Below are positions 54,904-64,000 of a DNA stretch of 64,000 nt, in pieces. This DNA is from Alphaproteobacteria bacterium. Lineage in GTDB: Bacteria; Pseudomonadota; Alphaproteobacteria; Ferrovibrionales; Ferrovibrionaceae. How positions within the stretch are numbered: position 1 is the stretch's first letter; each line of letters starts with the position of its first letter. The notes below the pieces were generated by a model that searched no databases, had not been told where the DNA came from, and saw nothing but the letters and a program-made list of their open reading frames with translations. Both the position numbers and the translations under genes were made by a program. Where the stretch lies: assembly GCA_017307375.1 (NCBI GenBank), contig JAFKFH010000012.1:124001-188000 (forward strand), in the 5' to 3' direction.

Positions 54904-54923
54904 CGTTGAATGATCATTCAACG
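54904..54923. promoter_or_regulatory. BetI-type operator, betI-betB side
   Basis: The 20-bp perfect palindrome CGTTGAATGATCATTCAACG lies 38 bp before the start of the betI-betB frame and contains the same 16-bp core as the choX-side site, 164 bp away. It probably mediates autoregulation by the BetI domain; two sites allow looping across the divergent promoter region. Confidence 0.78.
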
Positions 54924-54961
54924 ACTGTTAGACTGGCCGGCCAGACGAGGGCCGCAGGGAT

Positions 54962-57043
<2,082 letters not shown>

Positions 57044-57050
57044 GGACGAA

Positions 57051-57078
57051 CGTCATCCCGGCGCAGGCCGGAATGACG
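57051..57078. repeat. REP-like palindrome between betB and betA
   Basis: CGTCATCCCGG (57051-57061) and CCGGAATGACG (57068-57078) form an 11-bp inverted repeat with one mismatch and a 6-base loop. CGTCAT-CC-CGG ... palindromes are common dispersed intergenic repeats in GC-rich proteobacteria. It starts 7 bp after the betB stop and could form an mRNA hairpin before betA. Confidence 0.6.
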
Positions 57079-57101
57079 ATGGAAATGCCGAGGCACCAGC
57101 C

Positions 57102-58757
57102 ATGGAAACCTTCGACTACATCATCGTCGGCGCCGGCTCGGCCGGCTGCGTGCTGGCCGACCGGCTGTCGGCCGACGGCAGGAATACCGTCCTGGTCCTG
57201 GAATACGGCGGGTCGGACAAGTCGGTGTTCATCCAGATGCCGTCGGCCCTGTCGATCCCGATGAACATGCCGAAATACAACTGGTTCTACGAGACCGAGC
57301 CCGAGCCGGGCCTGGGCGGGCGGCGGATGCACTGCCCGCGCGGCAAGGTGCTGGGCGGCTCGTCGTCGATCAACGGGCTGGTCTATATCCGCGGCAATCC
57401 GTTCGATTTCGACCGCTGGCAGGAGGAAGGCGCCACCGGCTGGTCCTACCAGGACGTCCTGCCCTATTTCCGCCGGGCCGAAACGCGCGACGAAGGGGGC
57501 GACCAGTATCGCGGCGACCGCGGGCCGCTCGGCACCCGCTATGGCCGGCTGGACAATCCGCTCTACGACGTCTTCGTCGAGGCGGCGCGGCAGGCCGGCT
57601 ATCCGGCGACGCCGGATGTCAACGGCCAGCAGCAGGAAGGCTTCGGCCGGATGGACATGACCGTGAAGAACGGGCGGCGGTGGAGTGCGGCCAACGCCTA
57701 TCTGAAACCGGCGATGTCGCGCCCGAACCTGACCGTGCGCACCCATTGCCTGGTGGGCCTTGTGACGACCGAGGGGCGGCGGGCGACCGGCGTGCGCTAC
57801 GAACAGGGCGGCACGGTCCATCAGGTCGCGGCGCGGCGCGAGGTGATCCTGTCGGGCGGGCCGATCAATTCGCCGCAGCTGCTGAAGCTTTCCGGTATCG
57901 GGCCGGCGGCCGAACTGCAGGCGCACGGCATACCCGTCGTCCACGACCTGCCAGGCGTCGGCGAAAACCTCCAGGACCATCTGGAATTCTATTTCCAGGT
58001 CGCCTGCACCCAGCCAATCACGCTCTACTCCAAGATGGGGCTGGTCTCGCGCGGGCTGATCGGCGCGCGCTGGCTGCTGGCCAAGGATGGCCTGGGCGCC
58101 ACCAACCATTTCGAATCCTGCGGCTTCATCCGCTCGCGCCCCGGCATCCGCTATCCCGACATCCAGTACCATTTCCTGCCGATCGCGGTGACCTATGACG
58201 GCCAGTCGATGGCGACCGAGCATGGCTTCCAGGCCCATGTCGGGCCGATGCGCACGAAAAGCCGCGGCTGGGTGCGGCTCGCCTCGCCCGACCCGAAGGT
58301 CAAGCCGAAGGTGTTCTTCAACTATCTCGGCCATCCCGACGACATGGTCGAGATGCGCGCCTGCGTGCGGCTGACCCGCGAGATCTTCGCCCAGAAGGCG
58401 TTCGATCCCTATCGCGGCCGCGAGATCCAGCCCGGCCCCGGCGTGGTCAGCGATGCCGAGATCGACGATTTCGTGCGGGCCAAGGTGGAAAGCGCCTATC
58501 ACCCGTCCTGCTCGTGCAGGATGGGCCGCCCGGACGATCCGATGGCGGTGGTCGACCCGGAAACCCGGGTGATCGGCATGGAAGGCTTGCGCGTCGTCGA
58601 TTCTTCGATCATGCCTTCGGTGACGACCGGCAACCTCAACGCCCCCACGATCATGATCGGCGAAAAAGCGTCTGACATCATTCTCGGCAAGCCGCCGCTG
58701 GCGCGCTCGAACGCACCGGTCTACCAGGCCGAAAACTGGCAGACGGCGCAGCGCTGA
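57102..58757 (+). CDS. betA: Choline dehydrogenase (GMC oxidoreductase)
   Basis: A 551-residue FAD-dependent enzyme oxidising choline to betaine aldehyde. It opens METFDYIIVGAGSAGCVLAD (FAD motif), has GKVLGGSSSINGLVYIRGN (GMC signature 1), ILSGGPINSPQLLKLSGIGP (signature 2), and the C-terminal AYHPSCSCRMG that supplies the catalytic histidine, with VTTGNLNAPTIMIGEKASD. Length and motifs are normal for BetA. It lies 58 bp after betB and overlaps the HAD phosphatase gene by one base. Confidence 0.94.
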   Translation: METFDYIIVGAGSAGCVLADRLSADGRNTVLVLEYGGSDKSVFIQMPSALSIPMNMPKYNWFYETEPEPGLGGRRMHCPRGKVLGGSSSINGLVYIRGNPFDFDRWQEEGATGWSYQDVLPYFRRAETRDEGGDQYRGDRGPLGTRYGRLDNPLYDVFVEAARQAGYPATPDVNGQQQEGFGRMDMTVKNGRRWSAANAYLKPAMSRPNLTVRTHCLVGLVTTEGRRATGVRYEQGGTVHQVAARREVILSGGPINSPQLLKLSGIGPAAELQAHGIPVVHDLPGVGENLQDHLEFYFQVACTQPITLYSKMGLVSRGLIGARWLLAKDGLGATNHFESCGFIRSRPGIRYPDIQYHFLPIAVTYDGQSMATEHGFQAHVGPMRTKSRGWVRLASPDPKVKPKVFFNYLGHPDDMVEMRACVRLTREIFAQKAFDPYRGREIQPGPGVVSDAEIDDFVRAKVESAYHPSCSCRMGRPDDPMAVVDPETRVIGMEGLRVVDSSIMPSVTTGNLNAPTIMIGEKASDIILGKPPLARSNAPVYQAENWQTAQR

Positions 58758-59503
58758 TGGCTGATATCCGCGGCCTGCTGTTCGACAAGGACGGCACGCT
58801 TCTCGACTATGCGGCAAGCTGGGCGCCGATCAACCGCCAGGCCGCGCGGCTGGCCGCCGCCGGCGACCTGGTGCTGACCGAGCGGCTGCTGATCGCCGCC
58901 GGCGTCGACCCGGCGACCGACCTTGCCGCCGCCGACAGCCTGCTGGCCGCCGGCAATACCGCCGAGATCGCGACCGCCTGGGCCGAAGGCGGCAGCCCCT
59001 ACGACGCCGAGCGGCTGACCCGCGACCTCGATGCGCTGTTCCACAGCGCGGCGACGTCGGTGGTGCCGGTCACCGACCTGGCCGCGCTGTTCCGCCGCTA
59101 CAAGGCGCGCGGGCTGAAGCTCGGCATCGCCTCGTCCGACAATGCGGCGTCGATCGCGGCAACGGCCCGGCATTTCGGCATCGACGGCATGCTCGACTTC
59201 ATCGCCGGCTACGACAGCGGCCACGGCGTCAAGCCCGAGCCGGGCATGGTCGCGGCATTCTGCCGGGCGACCGGGCTGCCCCCGGCCGAGGTCGCGATGA
59301 TCGGCGACAACACCCACGATCTCGCGATGGGCCGGGCGGCCGGGGCCGGGCTGACGATCGGGGTGCTGACCGGCACCGGATCGCGCGCGACGCTGTCGCC
59401 GCTGGCCGATCTCTGCCTCGGCTCGATCCTGGAAATCGAAGCGGCGCTGTGGGGGTCAGAGGACGTGGACGCGCACATGCGCAGCGGCGAGGATCGCGCC
59501 TAG
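58757..59503 (+). CDS. HAD-superfamily phosphatase (phosphoglycolate phosphatase-like)
   Basis: A 248-residue HAD hydrolase. Motif I is FDKDGTLLDY (Asp nucleophile near residue 10), motif II is LGIASSDN, motif III the Lys in HGVKPEPG, and motif IV IGDNTHDLAMGRAAG. The helical cap between motifs I and II is of the C1 type. Its start overlaps the betA stop (TGATG), so it is translated with betA, and its last 48 bp overlap the convergent deoR-like gene. The substrate is unknown. A phosphocholine- or phosphoglycolate-type ester is possible, but known phosphocholine phosphatases belong to a different HAD branch. Confidence 0.88.
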   Translation: MADIRGLLFDKDGTLLDYAASWAPINRQAARLAAAGDLVLTERLLIAAGVDPATDLAAADSLLAAGNTAEIATAWAEGGSPYDAERLTRDLDALFHSAATSVVPVTDLAALFRRYKARGLKLGIASSDNAASIAATARHFGIDGMLDFIAGYDSGHGVKPEPGMVAAFCRATGLPPAEVAMIGDNTHDLAMGRAAGAGLTIGVLTGTGSRATLSPLADLCLGSILEIEAALWGSEDVDAHMRSGEDRA

Positions 59504-60235
59504 CGCCGGGCCGGGTTCGGCATCGGTCACCAGCGTCGCGACATCGCCGATCGGGCCGAGATTGACCGCCGCCGTGCGGCCGAACTTGGTGGCGTCGGCC
59601 GCCAGGATCACGGTGCGAGCCCGGGCCACCGCCGCGCGGACCAGGGCGACTTCCTCGAAATCGTCGTCGCTCATCATGCCCTGGTCGTCGATCCCGCTGG
59701 CCCCGATGACCGCGACATCGAGCTGGAAACGACGCAGGAAGGCCGCGGCCCCGTCGCCGAAGACCGCGCCGTCGGCATTGCGGACCTGGCCGCCCGGCAT
59801 CGACAAGGCAAAGTCGGTATTCTCGGACAGGTAATTGGCGACGCGCAGCGAATAGGTGACGATGCGCAGGCAGCGCCGCGCGACCAGCGCCTCGGCCACC
59901 GCCTCGAGCGTCGTGCCGGTATCGAGGAAGACGGTGGCGCCGTCCGGGATCATGCCGGCGATGCAGCGGCCCATGCGCCGCTTGGCCTCGGCCTGCTCCT
60001 CCTTGCGCCGGCGGTAGTTCGCCTGGTCGACCTCGCCCGACAGCCCGACGCCGCCGTGATAGCGGCGCAACAGGCCGCTGGCCGACAATTCGGTCAGGTC
60101 GCGCCGGATCGTCTGGGTGGTCACGGCCAGGCTGGCCGCCAGTTCCTCGACCGACGAAAACCCCCTGCGGCCGACGATCTCGATGATGCGCCGATGGCGC
60201 AGCGCCTTCTTCGCGGCTGCGATCTCGTCGGTCAT
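59456..60235 (-). CDS. DeoR-family regulator, GlpR-like
   Basis: A 259-residue DeoR-type repressor. The helix-turn-helix (about 14-58) has FSSVEELAASLAVTTQTIRRDL and LLRRYHGG. The sugar-phosphate-sensing domain has FLDTGTTLEAVAEAL, MPGGQVRNADGAVFG, AVIGASGIDDQGMM and AADATKFGRTAAV. The order and wording match GlpR best. The ATG at 60235 (MTDEIAAAKKALRHRR) is chosen; upstream ATGs extend the frame without similarity. The effector is probably a phosphorylated sugar or polyol. Its 3' end overlaps the HAD gene by 48 bp. TTGTCA and CTATTT, 17 bp apart on the minus strand near 60250-60290, could be its promoter. Confidence 0.87.
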   Translation of the reverse strand: MTDEIAAAKKALRHRRIIEIVGRRGFSSVEELAASLAVTTQTIRRDLTELSASGLLRRYHGGVGLSGEVDQANYRRRKEEQAEAKRRMGRCIAGMIPDGATVFLDTGTTLEAVAEALVARRCLRIVTYSLRVANYLSENTDFALSMPGGQVRNADGAVFGDGAAAFLRRFQLDVAVIGASGIDDQGMMSDDDFEEVALVRAAVARARTVILAADATKFGRTAAVNLGPIGDVATLVTDAEPGPALGAILAAAHVRVHVL

Positions 60236-60347
60236 CCTGGATGGGCCCCCTGTCATCCTTCGGAAATAGGACATTCCCTGGCGGGTTGACAAGCCTTGGC
60301 CAAGCGCCGACAACTATGGAAACGAAATGAGAACAGCGAGGGCGAGG

Positions 60348-61142
60348 ATGGGCACGATCAGGTCGGGCATCGGCGGCTGGGTCTTCGCGCCGTGGCGCGA
60401 CAACTTCTATCCCAAGGGGCTGGCCCAGGCGCGCGAGCTGCACCATGCCAGCCGCCACGTCACCGCGATCGAGATCAACGGCACGTTCTACGGCTCGCAG
60501 AAACCGGCGACGTTCCGGAAATGGCATGACGAGGCACCGGACGACTTCGTCTTCTCGATGAAGGCGCCGCGCATCGCCGTCCAGCGCAAGGACCTGACCC
60601 AGGCCGAGGGGTCGGTCGCCCGCTTCCTGGAATCGGGCATCACCGAGCTGGGCGCCAAGCTTGGCCCGATCCTGTGGCAGCTGGCCGCCACCAAACAGTT
60701 CAACCCGGACGAAATGGCGGCCTTCCTGGGCTTCCTGCCCGACGAAATCGACGGCCACCGGCTGCGGCATGTGATCGAGGTCCGCCACCCGACGTTCCTG
60801 GTGCCGGCGTTCGTCGAACTGGCTCGCCGGCACAAGGTCGCGATCTGCCTGGTCGACGGCGAGGATCACCCGATGATCGCCGACGTCACCGCCGATTTTG
60901 TCTATGCCCGGCTGCGCCGCACCCGGCCGGAGGTGGCGACCGGCTACACGCCGCAGGATATCGACCTCTGGGCCGACCGCTTCCGGACCTGGGCGGCCGG
61001 CGGCGAGCCCGAGGGGCTGCCCCGCCTGCACGAGAAGAAGGCGCCCAAAAAGAAGCGCGACTGCTTTGCCTTTTTCATCGCCGGCGCCAAGGAACGCAAC
61101 CCGGCGGCGGCCCAGGCCTTCATCGCCCGGCTGAAGGCCTGA
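60348..61142 (+). CDS. DUF72 family protein
   Basis: A 264-residue DUF72 (TIM-barrel-like) protein. It opens MGTIRSGIGGWVFAPWRDNF and has the family segments EINGTFYGSQKPATFRKWHD, FVFSMKAPR and the LGPILWQLAATKQFN strand. The C-terminus has CFAFFIAGAKERNPAAA. The biochemical role of DUF72 is unknown. I prefer the ATG at 60348 since homologues start MGTIR; an in-frame ATG at 60327 adds seven residues. It is divergent from the deoR-like gene and convergent with the DUF2252 gene, so it stands alone. Confidence 0.88.
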   Translation: MGTIRSGIGGWVFAPWRDNFYPKGLAQARELHHASRHVTAIEINGTFYGSQKPATFRKWHDEAPDDFVFSMKAPRIAVQRKDLTQAEGSVARFLESGITELGAKLGPILWQLAATKQFNPDEMAAFLGFLPDEIDGHRLRHVIEVRHPTFLVPAFVELARRHKVAICLVDGEDHPMIADVTADFVYARLRRTRPEVATGYTPQDIDLWADRFRTWAAGGEPEGLPRLHEKKAPKKKRDCFAFFIAGAKERNPAAAQAFIARLKA

Positions 61143-61145
61143 GCG

Positions 61146-62549
61146 TCAGCGCAACTGCTGTTCCAGGTCCGACGGCGTCGGGCCGCCGGGCAGCCGGCCG
61201 GCGCGCACCGCCAGGCGGAAGGCTTCGTAATCCTGCTCGACCTGATCGGCATAGCCCAGCGCATAGCGGGTCAGCGCAGCGATGAACGACTGGCCGCTGC
61301 CGATATAGCCCGAGATCGCCGCCGCCGCGCCGGCCTTGGCATGGGCGCGGGCCAGCGCCCGGCCGCACAGCCCGGCATAGAGGCATAGCCCGTCGGCGGC
61401 AAGCTCGGTCACCTCGACGGCGATCTTCATGTCGCGCAGCTGGCGGATGTAGAAGTCGCGGCCGCCCGGCCCCCGGGTCCAGCCGAGGAAGATGTCGCTT
61501 GCCGCCTGCATCAGGCGCTGGCCGGTGACGATGCGCTCGCCATGATGCCGCGGTCCCTTCTGCCCGACATAGCCTGCCAGGACCGACGGCCGTGCCTCCT
61601 TGACCTGCAGGAACAGCGGGTGACCGGTGCGGTCCATCATCAGCGCCACGAAGCAGCGCGTACCGACCGATCCGACGCCGACGACCTTGATGGCGGCGTC
61701 GACGAACTCGAAGCGCTCGAACAGCGCGCGGTGGTCGTCGCGCAGCGTCTGGCCGTAATCGCCCAGGAATTTCGGGACCACCTTGTCGATGTCGACTTTC
61801 AGCCCGGGAAAGCTGTGGAACAGCAGCGGCGGCTCGTCGACGATACGCGGCCGGCCGCCGACATCCCGGGTGATGCGGTGGAAGACATGCTCGGACGTCC
61901 GCGTCCGCGCCTTGTCGATATAGGCTTCGATACGGCTGGTCGCGCGCTTGGTCTTGGCGCTTTTGCGCAGGTCGTCCCAGGTGATGCGGGCATACCAGGT
62001 ATCGAGCGTGGAATCCCCGGCATGGCTGGCGATCCAGTCGCGATAGGCCGCGACCGCGGTGCCTACGGCTTCCTCGGCCGTCGCCTTGTCGAAGCTGCGC
62101 CAGCGCGCGGCCAGGACCAGGCTGGCAACAAGGCGTTTCAGGTCCCATTCCCACGGCCCGGGATGGGTCTCGTCGAAATCGTTCAGGTCGAAGATCAGGT
62201 TGCGCTCGGGCGTCGCGAAGCCGCCGAAGTTCAGCAGATGGCAATCGCCGCAAGCCTGCACCGTGATGCCGGAGGACGGCGTGCCGGCAAGGTCATGCGC
62301 CTGGATCAGCGCCGTGCCCCGGTAGAAGGCGAACGGCGATTCCATCATGCGGGTATGGCGCATCGGCACCAGGTTTTCGAGCCGATCCCGGTTCGACTGT
62401 TCGATCAGCGCGACGGGATCGCGCTTTTCCGGGCGGACACCCAGCGCCGCGTGCGACGAACGCGGACAGGCGGCCCGGGCCGCCTTGCCGAAATCCCTGC
62501 TCCAGGCGGGTGCCGCCGCCGGGGCTTCGCCGGCCTTCTTGCGTGCCAT
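61146..62549 (-). CDS. DUF2252 family protein
   Basis: A 467-residue DUF2252 protein. Family landmarks include MRHTRMMESPFAFYRGTALI, VQACGDCHLLNFGGFATPER and NLIFDLNDFDETHPGPWEWDLKRL, followed later by KVVGVGSVGTRCFVALM and QVKEARPS. The H-L-N-F and D-F-D-E pattern recalls the catalytic loop of aminoglycoside-kinase-like folds, so phosphotransfer is possible, but no function is established. It ends 3 bp from the DUF72 gene on the other strand. Confidence 0.87.
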   Translation of the reverse strand: MARKKAGEAPAAAPAWSRDFGKAARAACPRSSHAALGVRPEKRDPVALIEQSNRDRLENLVPMRHTRMMESPFAFYRGTALIQAHDLAGTPSSGITVQACGDCHLLNFGGFATPERNLIFDLNDFDETHPGPWEWDLKRLVASLVLAARWRSFDKATAEEAVGTAVAAYRDWIASHAGDSTLDTWYARITWDDLRKSAKTKRATSRIEAYIDKARTRTSEHVFHRITRDVGGRPRIVDEPPLLFHSFPGLKVDIDKVVPKFLGDYGQTLRDDHRALFERFEFVDAAIKVVGVGSVGTRCFVALMMDRTGHPLFLQVKEARPSVLAGYVGQKGPRHHGERIVTGQRLMQAASDIFLGWTRGPGGRDFYIRQLRDMKIAVEVTELAADGLCLYAGLCGRALARAHAKAGAAAAISGYIGSGQSFIAALTRYALGYADQVEQDYEAFRLAVRAGRLPGGPTPSDLEQQLR

Positions 62550-62570
62550 TGCCGTTTCCTCCCCTCGACG

Positions 62571-62603
62571 AAAATCGGGGCGGCCGGCATGGCCGCCGCC
62601 CCC
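62571..62603 (-). terminator. Terminator of the SHOCT lipoprotein gene
   Basis: On the minus strand an imperfect GGGGCGG ... CCGCCCC stem with loop ATGCC is followed by GATTTT (to 62571), a few bases after the small lipoprotein stop. It separates that gene from the DUF2252 gene. Confidence 0.55.
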
Positions 62604-62609
62604 GTTCCA

Positions 62610-62813
62610 TCACTGATTGAGGATCTTCCGGCGCTGCGTCTCGTATTCGGACTGGCTGATGGCGCCGGCATCCAGCGCCTTCTTCAGGTCGGTCAGCTGC
62701 TGGCCGACCGTGGTCGTGGTCACCGTCGTGCTCGAATCCGCCCCGCCGCCGCCGCAGGCGCCGAGCCCCGCGACCAGCAGCAGCATCGCCGCGAGGCTGC
62801 CCAGTTTCTTCAT
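62610..62813 (-). CDS. Small SHOCT-domain lipoprotein
   Basis: A 67-residue predicted lipoprotein. The lipobox LGAC ends at Cys20 after a KKLGSLAAMLLLVAG signal. A Gly/Ser/Thr-rich spacer leads to a C-terminal SHOCT motif (QQLTDLKKALDAGAISQSEY, about 38-57, then ETQRRKILNQ). SHOCT motifs are short helical modules found at protein termini and thought to mediate oligomerisation. The ATG at 62813 has GGAG 7 bases upstream; the ATG at 62819 is too close to it. No partner gene is obvious. Confidence 0.85.
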   Translation of the reverse strand: MKKLGSLAAMLLLVAGLGACGGGGADSSTTVTTTTVGQQLTDLKKALDAGAISQSEYETQRRKILNQ

Positions 62814-62992
62814 CGTCATGCTCCGTTCCTTGCACAAAAATCCGAGAACGAAGGCGCGATTAAGGCTGTCGACTTCGATCGCGTCTCCCCCTTCGGAGGG
62901 AGACTGCCACCGTAGCCGCCCGGCTGCAACGTTGCTGAATGCCGGTCGATCGACGGATCGGAAACCCGGAAAAATCCTGTACCGTCCCGGCC

Positions 62993-64000
62993 ATGACGCC
63001 CCTGTTCCGCATCGCGATAGACCGCAAGGCGAAAGCCTCGCTTGCCAGCCAGATCCACGCCGCCCTGCGCGACGCGATCGGCGATGGGCGCCTGGCGCCG
63101 CAGGCACGATTGCCGTCGTGGCGCGACCTGGCCGCCCAGCTCGGGGTTGCCCGCGGCACGGTGCGCGCGGCCTATGAACGGCTGATCGACGAGCAGCTGA
63201 TCGTCGCGATGGGGGCGGCGGGCACCCGGGTCGCCGCGCGCGGCCCGATCCCGCTGCCCGCCGGGCAGACGCCCGACCGGGGACCGATGCCTGACTTCTA
63301 TCCTGGCTTCGGCAGGCAGCCGGTCGCCTTCCAGATGGGCGTTCCGGCCCAGGACGCCTTTCCCATGACGCTATGGTCGCGGATCGTGGCGCGGGCGGCG
63401 CGCGCCACGGCCGCCGCCCCGGTCGCCTATCCCGATCCGCGTGGAGAGCCCGAACTGCGGCGCGAGATCGCCGGCTATCTGGCGATCGCCCGCGGCATCA
63501 GTTGCACGGCCGGGCAGATCCTGGTGACCGCCGGGGTTGCCGGCGCCCTCGGCCTCGTCACCCAGGCGCTGGGCCTGCGCGGGGCGCGGGGCTGGTTCGA
63601 GGATCCGGGATTTCCCCTCACGCGCCAGGCGCTGCAATTTGCCGGCGTCGAGACCCTGCCGGTGCCGGTCGACCAGGCCGGCATCGATGTCGCCGAGGGC
63701 ATCCGCCGCGCCCCGGCAGCGAGGCTCGCGGTGGTCACGCCGGGCCAGCAGGCGCCGACCGGGGTGACGATGTCGCTGGCGCGCCGCCACGCCCTGCTCG
63801 AATGGGCAGGCGCGGCCGGGGCCTGGATCATCGAGGATGACTATCTCGGCGAATTGCAGCTGAAGGGCCGGGCGGCGCCGGCGCTCGCCTCGCTCGACCG
63901 CGATGGCCGGGTGCTCCATGCCGGGACATTCTCCAAGACCATCTCCCCGGCCCTGCGACTCGGCTTCCTGGTCGTGCCGCCGCAACTGGCCGCACTGTTC
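62993..64000 (+). CDS. MocR/PdxR-type GntR regulator with aminotransferase-like domain (partial, 3' end outside window)
   Basis: A chimeric regulator; 336 codons are visible. The GntR winged helix (about 15-75) reads LPSWRDLAAQLGVARGTVRA, followed by a linker and a fold-type I aminotransferase-like domain with VAYPDPRGEPELRREIAGYL, WIIEDDYLGEL and the PLP-lysine segment HAGTFSKTISPALRLGF. The ATG at 62993 begins MTPLFRIAIDRKAKASLA. Members (PdxR, TauR, GabR) sense PLP or amines. It is divergent from the lipoprotein gene; its target presumably lies beyond the window. Confidence 0.92.
   Translation, partial: MTPLFRIAIDRKAKASLASQIHAALRDAIGDGRLAPQARLPSWRDLAAQLGVARGTVRAAYERLIDEQLIVAMGAAGTRVAARGPIPLPAGQTPDRGPMPDFYPGFGRQPVAFQMGVPAQDAFPMTLWSRIVARAARATAAAPVAYPDPRGEPELRREIAGYLAIARGISCTAGQILVTAGVAGALGLVTQALGLRGARGWFEDPGFPLTRQALQFAGVETLPVPVDQAGIDVAEGIRRAPAARLAVVTPGQQAPTGVTMSLARRHALLEWAGAAGAWIIEDDYLGELQLKGRAAPALASLDRDGRVLHAGTFSKTISPALRLGFLVVPPQLAALF

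Overview
The window is very GC-rich, almost fully coding and built from long same-strand operons with 4-bp stop/start overlaps. Its gene content (a heat-shock promoter of alphaproteobacterial type in front of groESL, ChoXWV and ProVWX quaternary-amine importers, glycine betaine monooxygenase GbcAB, heterotetrameric sarcosine oxidase, and many Liv- and Dpp-type ABC importers) points to a free-living, metabolically versatile alphaproteobacterium. Rhodospirillales or Hyphomicrobiales is my inference. I saw no rRNA, tRNA, CRISPR array, phage or insertion sequence.

Region 1 (1-8453): a minus-strand operon that looks like an N-heteroaromatic degradation pathway. It holds a NicX-type 2,5-dihydroxypyridine dioxygenase, a CoxG-like protein, a three-subunit molybdenum hydroxylase, an alpha/beta hydrolase and a Liv-type importer. 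A divergent TetR regulator (7872-8453) reads away from it, and two near-identical 17-bp operator-like repeats lie in the gap.
Region 2 (8509-16064): a methylthioribose-type module (GntR regulator, MtnK kinase, ribose-type ABC importer), followed by a NeuC-like epimerase and a methyltransferase behind a large nested hairpin.
Region 3 (16168-22228): a complete Dpp/Opp-type importer ending in an Asp/Glu-racemase-family protein that lacks both catalytic cysteines.
Region 4 (22229-25073): groES-groEL-hsp20.
Region 5 (25079-31525): a LysR regulator, a complete Liv importer and a DUF1445/D-glutamate cyclase-family gene.
Region 6 (31691-35056): a pentapeptide-repeat protein and a secreted carboxylesterase around a 390-bp AT-richer gap.

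Region 7 (35294-58757) is a choline / glycine betaine / sarcosine / one-carbon district. It contains soxBDAG, serine dehydratase, a GbdR-like regulator, a ProVWX importer, purU, gbcB-gbcA, glyA, a HigBA-like toxin-antitoxin pair, a ChoXWV importer and bet genes. Choline would be imported by ChoXWV, oxidised by BetA and BetB to glycine betaine, demethylated by GbcAB, taken from sarcosine to glycine by SoxBDAG, and passed through GlyA to serine and by SdaA to pyruvate. PurU would balance the folate C1 pool. The dimethylglycine step is not encoded here.

Two abnormal stop signals lie about 3 kb apart in this district. The betI repressor and betB aldehyde dehydrogenase form one uninterrupted 693-codon frame. 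The choV ATPase gene carries an in-frame amber codon 35 codons before what looks like its natural end. Two 16-bp perfect palindromes between choX and the betI-betB frame are probable BetI operators.

Region 8 (58757-64000): a HAD phosphatase, a GlpR-like DeoR regulator, DUF72 and DUF2252 proteins, a small SHOCT lipoprotein, and the start of a MocR/PdxR-type regulator cut by the window end.
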